A DNA stretch of 64,000 nucleotides from Cyclobacteriaceae bacterium (GTDB lineage: Bacteria > Bacteroidota > Bacteroidia > Cytophagales > Cyclobacteriaceae). Positions within the stretch are counted from its first letter, which is position 1, and every line of letters begins with the position of its first letter. Shown one piece after another: positions 36,443-44,682 of the stretch. The stretch is taken from contig JANQOR010000020.1 in assembly GCA_028285685.1 (NCBI GenBank), positions 1-64,000 on the forward strand, in the 5' to 3' direction. The position numbers and the translations under genes are program-made. The notes below the pieces were generated by a model. That model was given only the letters and a program-made list of their open reading frames with translations, made no database searches and was not told the origin of the DNA.

Positions 36443-37003
36443 TTATCGATTTTCGGTTGTCTTAAAAAATACCATCGGTGGCTTCCATGTTACAGAATCA
36501 CCAATAATACCCCGAGATTCGCTGATTACTTCCAGCCATTCCGGAGAAACCTTGATTAAAAGATAATCATCAGCTTTGTTTGGATAGAACGCTGCCCATT
36601 CATCTTTCCATCGCTCCTCCTTTTCATCTTGAGGGTTAACAAGTTCTGCAATACCATAAATTATTACATACCCTGAATTGTCGTTATCTAAGTAATACAA
36701 AGTCACTCTAGGATCGTTTTTTATCTGATCCACTTTTCTACTCTTAGTATTCGTTCCTAGCCATACTACCAAATTGTTATCTGGCGGAAACGGATCCATT
36801 GTTCTAACTCTGGGGCGGCCTGTTTGATCTAAAGTGATTAGGGCACAGGTACGAACAGAAGCCATTATTTCTCTAGCTACACCAATCAATTTATTATCGA
36901 AAGAATCACTTGACGTGTTTTGACTAAAGACCAAAGAGGGTATCAAAAAGAGGATTATCAATACACTCGGCAATAGTTTATCTCTAGTAAACATATCTGT
37001 CAT
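36443..37003 (-). CDS. Exported pyridoxamine 5'-phosphate oxidase-like flavoprotein
   Basis: A 186-residue protein with the split-barrel FMN-binding fold of the general stress protein 26 group: RTCALITLDQTGRPRVRTMDPF, NLVVWLGTNTKSRKVDQIKNDPRVTLYYLD and a C-terminal EWAAFYPNK. Unusually, an N-terminal signal peptide (LLPSVLIILFLIPSLVFSQ) precedes the domain, which would place a normally cytoplasmic fold outside the inner membrane. Start may be Met1 or Met4. Cofactor and substrate are inferred from the family only. Confidence 0.75.
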   Translation of the reverse strand: MTDMFTRDKLLPSVLIILFLIPSLVFSQNTSSDSFDNKLIGVAREIMASVRTCALITLDQTGRPRVRTMDPFPPDNNLVVWLGTNTKSRKVDQIKNDPRVTLYYLDNDNSGYVIIYGIAELVNPQDEKEERWKDEWAAFYPNKADDYLLIKVSPEWLEVISESRGIIGDSVTWKPPMVFFKTTENR

Positions 37004-37114
37004 GTTTTTGGGCTCTTCTTAAGAGTTGGGTTATAAAGTTGAAATTCCCCGTAGGGTCTTTTTTGATTTACTTGTAAAGGAATCAACATAATATTGAATT
37101 ATAGTCCATAAGTA

Positions 37115-38326
37115 ATGAATAAGAATAGCTTCTTGATTTTTTTGATATTGATGGTGGTATTTGCATCATCATGCAGCGATGAAAGCGGGGCATTACCCGA
37201 CCCCACTGTCAGGGCGCTCTCGGTAAATGAAGCTGAAATAGCCAATTCAGCAAACAATTTCACTTTTGATCTGATGACCAAGATAGAAAGTGAGTTTCCA
37301 AATGAAAATTTCTTTATCTCTTCATTTAGTGTAAGCACTGTTCTATCAATGGTCATGAATGGAGCCACTGAACCGGTTCAGGAGGAATTCATTAAGACGT
37401 TAGGTTTAAGTGGGATGTCGCCTGAAGTCATCAATGAATCCTATTTGTCTCTGGCAGAATACATTTTTGGACTAGACCCTTCAGTCACATTAAATGTTGC
37501 CAATTCCAATTGGTACTCGGATGAGTTCATGATTCAAAATGAATTTGTCAACATTCTGGAGACTTATTACAAGGCTGAAGTTTTTGCTAGAGATTTTGAC
37601 AATTCAGCCACATTAGGAGACGTAAATGGGTGGGTTGAAAATGAAACCAACGGGAAGGTTAAGAATATCCTCGACGCTATCAATCCTGACCATGTGATGT
37701 TCTTAATAAACGCTATTTACTTCAAAGCCAACTGGACGAATAAATTCGACCCGGACAAGACTACCGATTTGCCATTTCTTTTGGCAAATAATCAATCCAT
37801 CGATGTTCCAACAATGGTGTCCGAAGTGAAACATTGGTTGGCTTACGATAACAATTTAAGTGCCCGGATCATCGAGATTCCATATGGAAACGAGAACTAT
37901 GCTTTTACTATAATCATGCCGGACGATGTTTCGGAAATTGATAATATTCTTTCTCGTATCGATGTAACAAGCCTTAATGACGTGCTGTCGGATTCAACGA
38001 CATTTGTGGGAGATTTGTACCTTCCCAAGTTTCAGCTTGACTTCAAAACGGACCTTAAAGAACTTCTTGTAAGCATGGGGATGCCCTTGAGGGGATTGGA
38101 TAATTTGTTTGAGGAAACAGTTCCACTGGAAATTGATAATGTTATTCATCAATCTTTCCTGGAAGTCAACGAAGAAGGGTCAGAAGCAGCGGCAGCAACT
38201 GTTGTTGGAATAGTGCCTACTTCAGCTCCACCTTCAACCAGGATCAATCAACCTTTCGTTTTCCTGATTCGGGAGAGAAATAGTGGTACTATCCTGTTTT
38301 CTGGAAAATTGTTAGATCCTCGCTGA
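37115..38326 (+). CDS. Serpin-family serine protease inhibitor, lipoprotein
   Basis: A 403-residue serpin anchored by a lipoprotein signal (MVVFASSC, Cys about 20). Core motifs NFFISSFSVSTVLSMVMNGA, NAIYFKANWTNKFD and FIF-type strand QPFVFLIRERNSGTILFSGKL are intact. The reactive loop can be aligned residue by residue to antitrypsin: hinge GSEAAAAT (355-362) with small alanines required for loop insertion, then VVGIVPTS, putting P2 Pro368, P1 Thr369 and P1' Ser370. It is therefore predicted to be inhibitory, against an elastase-like or similar protease. No adjacent protease gene is coupled. Confidence 0.9.
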   Translation: MNKNSFLIFLILMVVFASSCSDESGALPDPTVRALSVNEAEIANSANNFTFDLMTKIESEFPNENFFISSFSVSTVLSMVMNGATEPVQEEFIKTLGLSGMSPEVINESYLSLAEYIFGLDPSVTLNVANSNWYSDEFMIQNEFVNILETYYKAEVFARDFDNSATLGDVNGWVENETNGKVKNILDAINPDHVMFLINAIYFKANWTNKFDPDKTTDLPFLLANNQSIDVPTMVSEVKHWLAYDNNLSARIIEIPYGNENYAFTIIMPDDVSEIDNILSRIDVTSLNDVLSDSTTFVGDLYLPKFQLDFKTDLKELLVSMGMPLRGLDNLFEETVPLEIDNVIHQSFLEVNEEGSEAAAATVVGIVPTSAPPSTRINQPFVFLIRERNSGTILFSGKLLDPR

Positions 38327-38499
38327 TACATATTTTCTAGGCTCCATTGCCGTGTCAGCAACGAGTACAATTCCCTACATACCAAAGCCAGTTCTTACAA
38401 AAAAATAATAAGAAACTGTCCTCTTGAGCGGTACTGTCGTTTTCGAAAGTACTCTTTAGGTATTTAACCACCTTAGCTAAAACTTTCTCATTTGGCTTG

Positions 38500-38958
38500 T
38501 TACCTCTTCCTAAAACCACATTTCCAACCTCCACGCACTCCTTCTATCCTACCACCGTGGGTATTTTCATCTGGCGTAAACTCCAGGTCGAGAGATAACT
38601 CATCATCGCTCAGGTCAAGTATGATTACCAGACCATCATCTCTTGTGAACTGAGTCAATTCATCATTTAGTGTAAATGATCCTGAGGTTCCCCACGGGAA
38701 CTCTTCAAGTATGAGTTGATCACTGTTCGAAGTGTAAGTCAAATCACTGTCGATGGTGATCTCAAAACCCAAGAACAACTCCGTGATATCTTGATCATCT
38801 AAGATAACATAGCTGTTTTCATCAACTACCCAAGTACCGACAATTCGCTCAACAAAAAGATCTCGATCGGAAAGCTCTTCAGTAGTGCAGGAAATCATGA
38901 AAATCATCAGGATCAATAAGAATATCAAGACTGCTAGGATACTATTTAATTTTTTCAT
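38500..38958 (-). CDS. Small lipocalin-like lipoprotein
   Basis: A 152-residue lipoprotein: MKKLNSILAVLIFLLILMIF then ISC lipobox at about residue 24. The mature part starts with a lipocalin-like IVGTWVVDENSYVIL and continues as beta strands with many acidic residues (LDLSDDELSLDLEF). The frame extends upstream, but only ATG at 38958 gives the signal; this lies eight bases after the stop of the T9SS protein gene, with which it is probably co-transcribed. Function unknown. Confidence 0.7.
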   Translation of the reverse strand: MKKLNSILAVLIFLLILMIFMISCTTEELSDRDLFVERIVGTWVVDENSYVILDDQDITELFLGFEITIDSDLTYTSNSDQLILEEFPWGTSGSFTLNDELTQFTRDDGLVIILDLSDDELSLDLEFTPDENTHGGRIEGVRGGWKCGFRKR

Positions 38959-38966
38959 AGCTACTA

Positions 38967-41900
38967 TTATTTCGTGATAAAGATTTGCTGTGACCAGGGA
39001 GTAAACTGTGCACTTCGCAGTTGAACAATGTAAACTCCCGCTGCGGCATTGAGAACTAATTCTTTGCTGTGAAGACTTGGAAAATATTGCTGATGTACGA
39101 TCTTTCCACTCACAGACGATACCCAAAGGTCTACGCCTTCTAATACCTCTTGAAGTTGAATCGTGATTCTTCCGCTGGTGATCGTAGGGAACACTTTCGC
39201 TTCGACTTCAGGATGATCAACACTAAGTACCCAATCAAAGAATACACACGCTGAAGTAGTAGAACACTCGCCTGATGTTACCTCTACATAATATTCTCCT
39301 GTTCTCGGTGGTGTCAACTGACGCTTGTCTTCGCCTTCAAGGGGTTGGTCGCTATCACAATCATACCATTGGTAGGCAGCATCGTCAATTTCGCTTGCAA
39401 ACAGAACTACTCCATTTACCTCAACTTCAGCAAGCGGCTCATCAAGTACAGTAAGATTGATGGTCACCAAACTGTCACAGCCATTGCTTGCTTCAAAGGT
39501 TTCCACGTATACCCCGCTTTCAAAGAAGTCCTTGCTGTTGAAAACATAAAAACCACATGCTTGTACATCTTCTTCCACATCGTAACTATCCAGAATTGAA
39601 AGGTTTAAGGTCACCAGGCTATCACAACCCTGAAGGTTCGTGAACATGCCCTGATATTGCCCTGAAGAAGTAAGCGTCGTTCCATCGAATTCATAGCTAC
39701 CACAGGCCTCAACATTCTCCACCACCTCAACCAAGTCATTGATCGTCAGATTCAATGTAACCAGACTATCACATCCTTGAAGATTAGTGAAAAGGCCGTT
39801 GTATTGACCTGATGTGGTCAAAGTAGTCCCATCAAACTCATAACTGCCGCAGGCAGTTACGTTCTCAATCACATTGTCCGATTTATTGATCGTCAGGTTC
39901 AGCGTGACCAAACTGTCACATCCAACAAGGTTGGTAAAAAGTGCGTCATACTGACCTGAAGTGGTCAAGGTAGCTCCATCAAACTCATAACTATCGCAGG
40001 CAGTGATATTCTCCACCACATTGTCCGAACCATTGATGGTTAGGTTCAGGTTAACCAAACTGTCGCATCCTTGAAGATTGGTGAACATCGCGTTGTATTT
40101 GCCCGTGGTGGTCAACGTAGCCCCATCAAACTCGTAACTATCACAGGTGGTGACATTCTCGACTACATTGTCAGACTCATTAATCGTCAAGTTCAAGGTC
40201 ACCAAACTATCACATCCTTGAATGTTGGCGAACAGCGCGTTGTATTGGCCCGTGGTGGTCAACGTAGCCCCATCAAACTCGTAACTATCACAGGTAGTGA
40301 CATTTTCTGCTACATTGTCTGGCAATCCGAGAGCGTTTACGGTTACCGTCCAGTTTTGTGTAGAACCATCTTCTGCGGTCACCACATACAGCACAGGGGC
40401 TGAATAATCATTGGCTGTCACACCACTCTGCTGAAGAACCGCGGCCACATGGACTGATGCTCGAGGTGATAGGGTAAAGTCCGGAATCAGGTTGGTCGGG
40501 ACGGTACAATCGACTACTCCAATCGAAATAGTATGATTTTCAGTATCAATGGTCGCAAGCGCAGATTGCTCATCCAGGCTGAAGCTGGTGAAATCATTTC
40601 GGGCGCTCAGGTTTCTTGCTATTTCAATTATGTCTCCACCACCCATCAAACTAGGCATGATAATATCTGGTTCACCATCGTTATCGAGGTCTCCGGTCAC
40701 AAGAAACGTTGAAAATCCCTCCGGATAGAACCCAGTCACTTCGTCCAAACTAAAATTTCCTGCCACGCTCAGGTTCCTCCTCATTTCTACACCATTATTT
40801 AATTCCATATATACCGGATCCAATTTTCCATCGCCATTCAGATCGTCTAGATCTATCCAGTCTAAAGCCGTTAATACCTCGGATGAAGTGAAACTAAGAT
40901 TGCCAGGAGTGCTGTTATTTCTCAGGATCCATATTCGCTCATTATATCCAATAAAAGGATCTGAATCAATAGATACCACGATATCTGCGATATCATCTTC
41001 ATCAATATCGCCAGTCACTACATTGATAGGGTCATTACCTACAGGAAAGTCTTGTTTAGGAGCATAACCAAAAGAAGTTCCATCTTTTACGAAAATGGAA
41101 ATCGTAGCATCCGGACCATTTCCTACAATGACATCTAACTTGCCATCCTGATCGATGTCCTCAAAAACCACAGATCTCGGCTCATCTCCTGTGACAAGCG
41201 AACTATGGTTAGCAAAATTTATGTCTGATCCAAGGCTGCTGGTGTTTTCAAAAATGATCGCTTGATCCATACCATGCTCAGCCACAATGATATCCAGTTG
41301 CCCATCGGCGTTGATGTCTGAGGATGCAATCGAACGGGAATCCGTCGAGGTGCCGATATTTTGACCGGTGCCAAAAGTCATGCCGCCGAAAGGACTACTC
41401 GCAGTGGTATTCTCAAAAATGGAGAAGGAGGCTACATCCGTATAGCCTATCGCAATATCCAAATATCCATCACCATTAAAATCTTTCAGCAAAATCTCGC
41501 TCGGCGTTCCCGCTAGTGTATGGTCTACCTTCGTGTCAAAATTGATATCTCCAATACCTGAACTTACATTTTTAAATATGGATAACGTCTGACTGACAGA
41601 ATTGATTGCCACCATATCAGCTCGTCCATCATTATCTAAATCTCCTGTACCGACTCTTCTGGGAACGTCTCCGGCATCAAAAATGATGGGATCATCAAAA
41701 GAAGTGTCTTCTAGAGCTCCATTGCTTTCAAACGTAACATGGAAAGGAGTAAGCGATTGGACCGCAAGCTGATTGGTAAAGACTGTAATGGGTTCGTAGG
41801 TGGCTCCATACGGAACGGTGACGGCTAATTCATTTACAGAAGCGGAAACCACTGTGGCTTGGGTAGCCCCAAAGTACACGACATTATTGGTTGGATCCTC

Positions 41901-43583
41901 ATCGAAATTCGATCCAAACACGGTTACTTGGGTTCCGACAGGGCCACTGGCCGGCGAAAAACTGGTGATGGTTGGAGGATTCACCGGAGCTACGCATGCA
42001 GGGTTACAATACTGATCTGCACCTACATCTATTCCAAGTGATGGATCCCTGTAATCTCGATCAAGGTCAGTTGTGACATCTGCTATGGCTGTTCCAAAAC
42101 GGTAGTTGGTCCCATCGGTGATGTGATAGTCACCTGCCCCAACAAAGACCGGATTAAAGCTTTGGGAGTTCTGATCATACAACGCCTGATGGGTTTGCCA
42201 GTCGCTGAAGGAAGCGAAACCATTAAACGGATTATAACCACCATCCAGTCTCCAAACGATCATGGTATATGTATTGGCGTTACCTGAAAAGAGGTTATAG
42301 TCCATGGTCAGGTTATCCACCTCTCCAATATATACTTCATAATTAACTGTATTTTCTACATGGAAAATGTTATTGAGCAGATCAAGATTAGTGATGTTCG
42401 CGGTAGTCAAGGTTGACAGTGTTCCGTTGGCAGAAAAGGTGTTGTGTATAAACCTTACATTGGAAAGATTTCTGATGGAAACATTATGGTGACTAGAGGT
42501 GATGACATTGTTAATTACATCTATATTGTCGCTTCCTTGAAGATAAAGACCGTGATTAGTGGTCCTATATATTTCATTGGAGTTTATTTGACATGTATTA
42601 CCTCCTAATACACGGATACCACGGCTCCCGTCCTCTATCCTGTTACCCTTAATGACTATTCCATCCCACCCGTTAACATTTATCCCATGTATGGCATCAT
42701 CAGAACCAGCGATCTTTGTATCGATGACATTATCTTCGATGAGAAGGGTAGATCCTCTACTTGAAACAATACCGCTACCGCTGATAAAACCTTCCCAACT
42801 AGCATCTAAGAAAATAGCCCCATAATCACCGTCTTTAGGAAAAGGGCCGGTGAAGGTATTTCTACTAATGGTCAGTTCCTCCGATAATACATTCCCTTCC
42901 TTGAAGTGATCGATATGAGATTTCCCTTCACTAAAATCACTATCGGTTATTGAAACATTCGTAAAGTCATATAGATAGATCAAAATACCTGCGCCACCCA
43001 ACTCACTGGAGGAAATAGAGATATTGCCTACGTCCACCAACGAAACCGCAGAAGCGATGTAGTCTGTGGAGCTCTCACTATATACATACTTCGAATTGGT
43101 CAACGCTAGGTTTTCCAGTGTAATGTCAGTAGCCCCCGATACACTAATTCCTTTTGTCGCGTTCAATGCAAAAGCTACCTGTGTATCAGAAATATCCTCC
43201 ATTTCAAGGGTGAAGTTCTTCAAGACCACATTGTTGGTATTGGTAATTGAAATACCTGATTGGTCCGAAGCAATACTGTGAGGTGGATGAACAATGCTCA
43301 AGTCCCTGTTTACCCCGGAAAACGTGATGCTGAATGCTCCACTGTTAATAGAACTCAGATCCATCGGCTCGTTGTAAGTTCCGGTCCCAATGTGGTATTC
43401 TACATTTCCAACAATGGTCCCCGCTTTCAAATCGGCGATTGCTGCCGTGAGGGTCGGGTAATCTTCAGACCCCATCACGTTTCCAATGGTATAGATCCCG
43501 CTCAGGTTCTGGCCAAATAGCGGTTGATAGAGAAGCACCCCGAACAGCAAGGCAAGAATGAGTATAGACGTTTGTCCTGTCAT
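38967..43583 (-). CDS. Giant T9SS-secreted adhesin-like protein with beta-helix, VCBS and Cys-rich repeats
   Basis: A 1538-residue surface protein. After a signal peptide (ends LFGQ) come a right-handed parallel beta-helix (about 30-520), an IPT/TIG domain (TITSFSPASGPVGTQVTVFG, about 535-620), seven FG-GAP/VCBS calcium-binding motifs such as GDLDNDGRADMV (about 640-990), a DUF5018-like segment, six tandem repeats of about 49 residues (about 1088-1382) with CDSYEFDGATLTTTGQY and GCDSLVTLNLTI, and a T9SS type A sorting domain (1465-1538, ending PWSQQIFITK). It should be exported by T9SS and attached to the surface. Ligand unknown. Confidence 0.9.
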   Translation of the reverse strand: MTGQTSILILALLFGVLLYQPLFGQNLSGIYTIGNVMGSEDYPTLTAAIADLKAGTIVGNVEYHIGTGTYNEPMDLSSINSGAFSITFSGVNRDLSIVHPPHSIASDQSGISITNTNNVVLKNFTLEMEDISDTQVAFALNATKGISVSGATDITLENLALTNSKYVYSESSTDYIASAVSLVDVGNISISSSELGGAGILIYLYDFTNVSITDSDFSEGKSHIDHFKEGNVLSEELTISRNTFTGPFPKDGDYGAIFLDASWEGFISGSGIVSSRGSTLLIEDNVIDTKIAGSDDAIHGINVNGWDGIVIKGNRIEDGSRGIRVLGGNTCQINSNEIYRTTNHGLYLQGSDNIDVINNVITSSHHNVSIRNLSNVRFIHNTFSANGTLSTLTTANITNLDLLNNIFHVENTVNYEVYIGEVDNLTMDYNLFSGNANTYTMIVWRLDGGYNPFNGFASFSDWQTHQALYDQNSQSFNPVFVGAGDYHITDGTNYRFGTAIADVTTDLDRDYRDPSLGIDVGADQYCNPACVAPVNPPTITSFSPASGPVGTQVTVFGSNFDEDPTNNVVYFGATQATVVSASVNELAVTVPYGATYEPITVFTNQLAVQSLTPFHVTFESNGALEDTSFDDPIIFDAGDVPRRVGTGDLDNDGRADMVAINSVSQTLSIFKNVSSGIGDINFDTKVDHTLAGTPSEILLKDFNGDGYLDIAIGYTDVASFSIFENTTASSPFGGMTFGTGQNIGTSTDSRSIASSDINADGQLDIIVAEHGMDQAIIFENTSSLGSDINFANHSSLVTGDEPRSVVFEDIDQDGKLDVIVGNGPDATISIFVKDGTSFGYAPKQDFPVGNDPINVVTGDIDEDDIADIVVSIDSDPFIGYNERIWILRNNSTPGNLSFTSSEVLTALDWIDLDDLNGDGKLDPVYMELNNGVEMRRNLSVAGNFSLDEVTGFYPEGFSTFLVTGDLDNDGEPDIIMPSLMGGGDIIEIARNLSARNDFTSFSLDEQSALATIDTENHTISIGVVDCTVPTNLIPDFTLSPRASVHVAAVLQQSGVTANDYSAPVLYVVTAEDGSTQNWTVTVNALGLPDNVAENVTTCDSYEFDGATLTTTGQYNALFANIQGCDSLVTLNLTINESDNVVENVTTCDSYEFDGATLTTTGKYNAMFTNLQGCDSLVNLNLTINGSDNVVENITACDSYEFDGATLTTSGQYDALFTNLVGCDSLVTLNLTINKSDNVIENVTACGSYEFDGTTLTTSGQYNGLFTNLQGCDSLVTLNLTINDLVEVVENVEACGSYEFDGTTLTSSGQYQGMFTNLQGCDSLVTLNLSILDSYDVEEDVQACGFYVFNSKDFFESGVYVETFEASNGCDSLVTINLTVLDEPLAEVEVNGVVLFASEIDDAAYQWYDCDSDQPLEGEDKRQLTPPRTGEYYVEVTSGECSTTSACVFFDWVLSVDHPEVEAKVFPTITSGRITIQLQEVLEGVDLWVSSVSGKIVHQQYFPSLHSKELVLNAAAGVYIVQLRSAQFTPWSQQIFITK
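39435..40320 (-). repeat. Six tandem coding repeats of about 147 bp
   Basis: Within the giant T9SS gene, six consecutive units of about 147 bases encode 49-residue modules, each with a Cys near its start and a GCDSLV motif near its end. The first units (40,020-40,320) are nearly identical at DNA level, while the last has drifted (CGFYVFNSKDFFESGVY), the usual gradient of a repeat array expanding from one side. Confidence 0.85.
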
Positions 43584-43689
43584 AGCAAATTAAGTTTTAG
43601 TCAATCTGAACACGGGTGATTTCTGAGGACAAAGGAAAGGGGTCAACCCAGCACTTTCAGGACATGATGGTATACATCTAGTAGGCGTC

Positions 43690-43728
43690 TTTGGCTACAT
43701 TTTGGCACTTTTTGGCACTTTTTGGCAT
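43690..43728. promoter_or_regulatory. Four phased TTTGGC direct repeats
   Basis: TTTGGC occurs at 43690, 43701, 43711 and 43721, spaced 11, 10 and 10 bases, i.e. on one face of the helix. The two central copies are identical TTTGGCACTT decamers. The array lies between the T9SS protein gene start at 43583 and the response regulator stop at 43789, upstream of the T9SS gene, so it may be an activator-binding site. Confidence 0.5.
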
Positions 43729-43788
43729 TACAATGGACGAAAATGATTATTTCTTCGTCAAGATTTGCCCTTGCATGGTATACATGAA

Positions 43789-44682
43789 TCAGAGCTGTTT
43801 GATCTGCTCTCGAAGGTTAATTTCGGCGGGTAGCCGCATTTTTTTCTTGAGCCGGTAAATAAAGGTTTTGACAGAAGTAGGCTCTACCCCAGTAAGCTGG
43901 GCGATTTCTTTGTTGCCCATTCCGATTTTGATGTAGGCCAACATCCGGAGCTCATTGGTTGTTAGCTTGGAAAAACGAGCATTCAATTTGGAAAAGAAAT
44001 CAGGATGCACCTTTTCAAAATGAAGCATAAACTTTTCCCAGCTTTCCTCTGTGTTCAAATGCTCGTGAATTTCTTTTTGCAGTTTCCTCAAGTGGTCATA
44101 CACCTCGTCTTTCCCATGAAGTATCGCATCAATCCTGCCTTCCACCGTCCGTAGAAATTCGTTCTTCTCGTGCGAGCCTACCGCCTGCAAGGAGAGTTCT
44201 CGATCCTTGTGTGCCAGCTCCCGTTCGAGGTATTCCTTTTCCCGCTCCAGGAGCTCACTGATTTCGAAATTCTTTTGCTTGAGCTCTTTGTACGACTGGC
44301 TCAGGCGCAAAGCGGCTTCTACCCTGGAGGTGAGCTCCAACGGGTCGTAGGGCTTTCGCATAAAGTCCATTGCCCCTGCTTCGAGCGCTTCCTTCAGATC
44401 TTCTGAAGTGGTCATCACACCGGTGGTCATCAGGACAGGGATGTCTTTGGTAACCGTCTTGGCTTTCAGCCAGAGTGTCGCATCAATGCCGTTCATCATC
44501 GGCATGGCCCAGTCCATCAATATCAGGTCAGGTAGCTCCTCCAACGCCACCTTGCACCCCTGCTTGCCATTAGGAGCATGGATGAGTTCGTAGGGAGTTT
44601 CCTGAAAATGCTTGACGACGACCCCAAGGTTTTTGGTATCATCGTCCACAACCAGAATTTTGAAGGTTCTGTCAAATTCCAT
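43789..44682 (-). CDS. Response regulator with receiver, coiled coil and LuxR-type HTH
   Basis: A 297-residue regulator. The receiver (about 8-125) shows VVDDD acidic pocket, phospho-acceptor Asp in LILMDWAMP, switch Thr in MTTGVM and KP in FMRKPYDP. A long charged coiled coil (about 130-210) leads to a LuxR-like HTH with KLTTNELRMLAYIKIGMGNKEIAQLTGVEPTSVKTFIYRLKKK. Its ATG overlaps the stop of the histidine kinase gene by one base (TAATG), so they are an operon and an obvious cognate pair. A DNA target could be the TTTGGC repeats downstream. Confidence 0.88.
   Translation of the reverse strand: MEFDRTFKILVVDDDTKNLGVVVKHFQETPYELIHAPNGKQGCKVALEELPDLILMDWAMPMMNGIDATLWLKAKTVTKDIPVLMTTGVMTTSEDLKEALEAGAMDFMRKPYDPLELTSRVEAALRLSQSYKELKQKNFEISELLEREKEYLERELAHKDRELSLQAVGSHEKNEFLRTVEGRIDAILHGKDEVYDHLRKLQKEIHEHLNTEESWEKFMLHFEKVHPDFFSKLNARFSKLTTNELRMLAYIKIGMGNKEIAQLTGVEPTSVKTFIYRLKKKMRLPAEINLREQIKQL

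Noticed and set aside
38401..38428. GTTCTTA/TAAGAAAC pair after the serpin gene
   Set aside because: Imperfect and AT-rich; not convincing as terminator or operator.
41800..42041. Two overlapping plus-strand frames within the T9SS protein
   Set aside because: Antisense to the IPT domain, which has clear family motifs.
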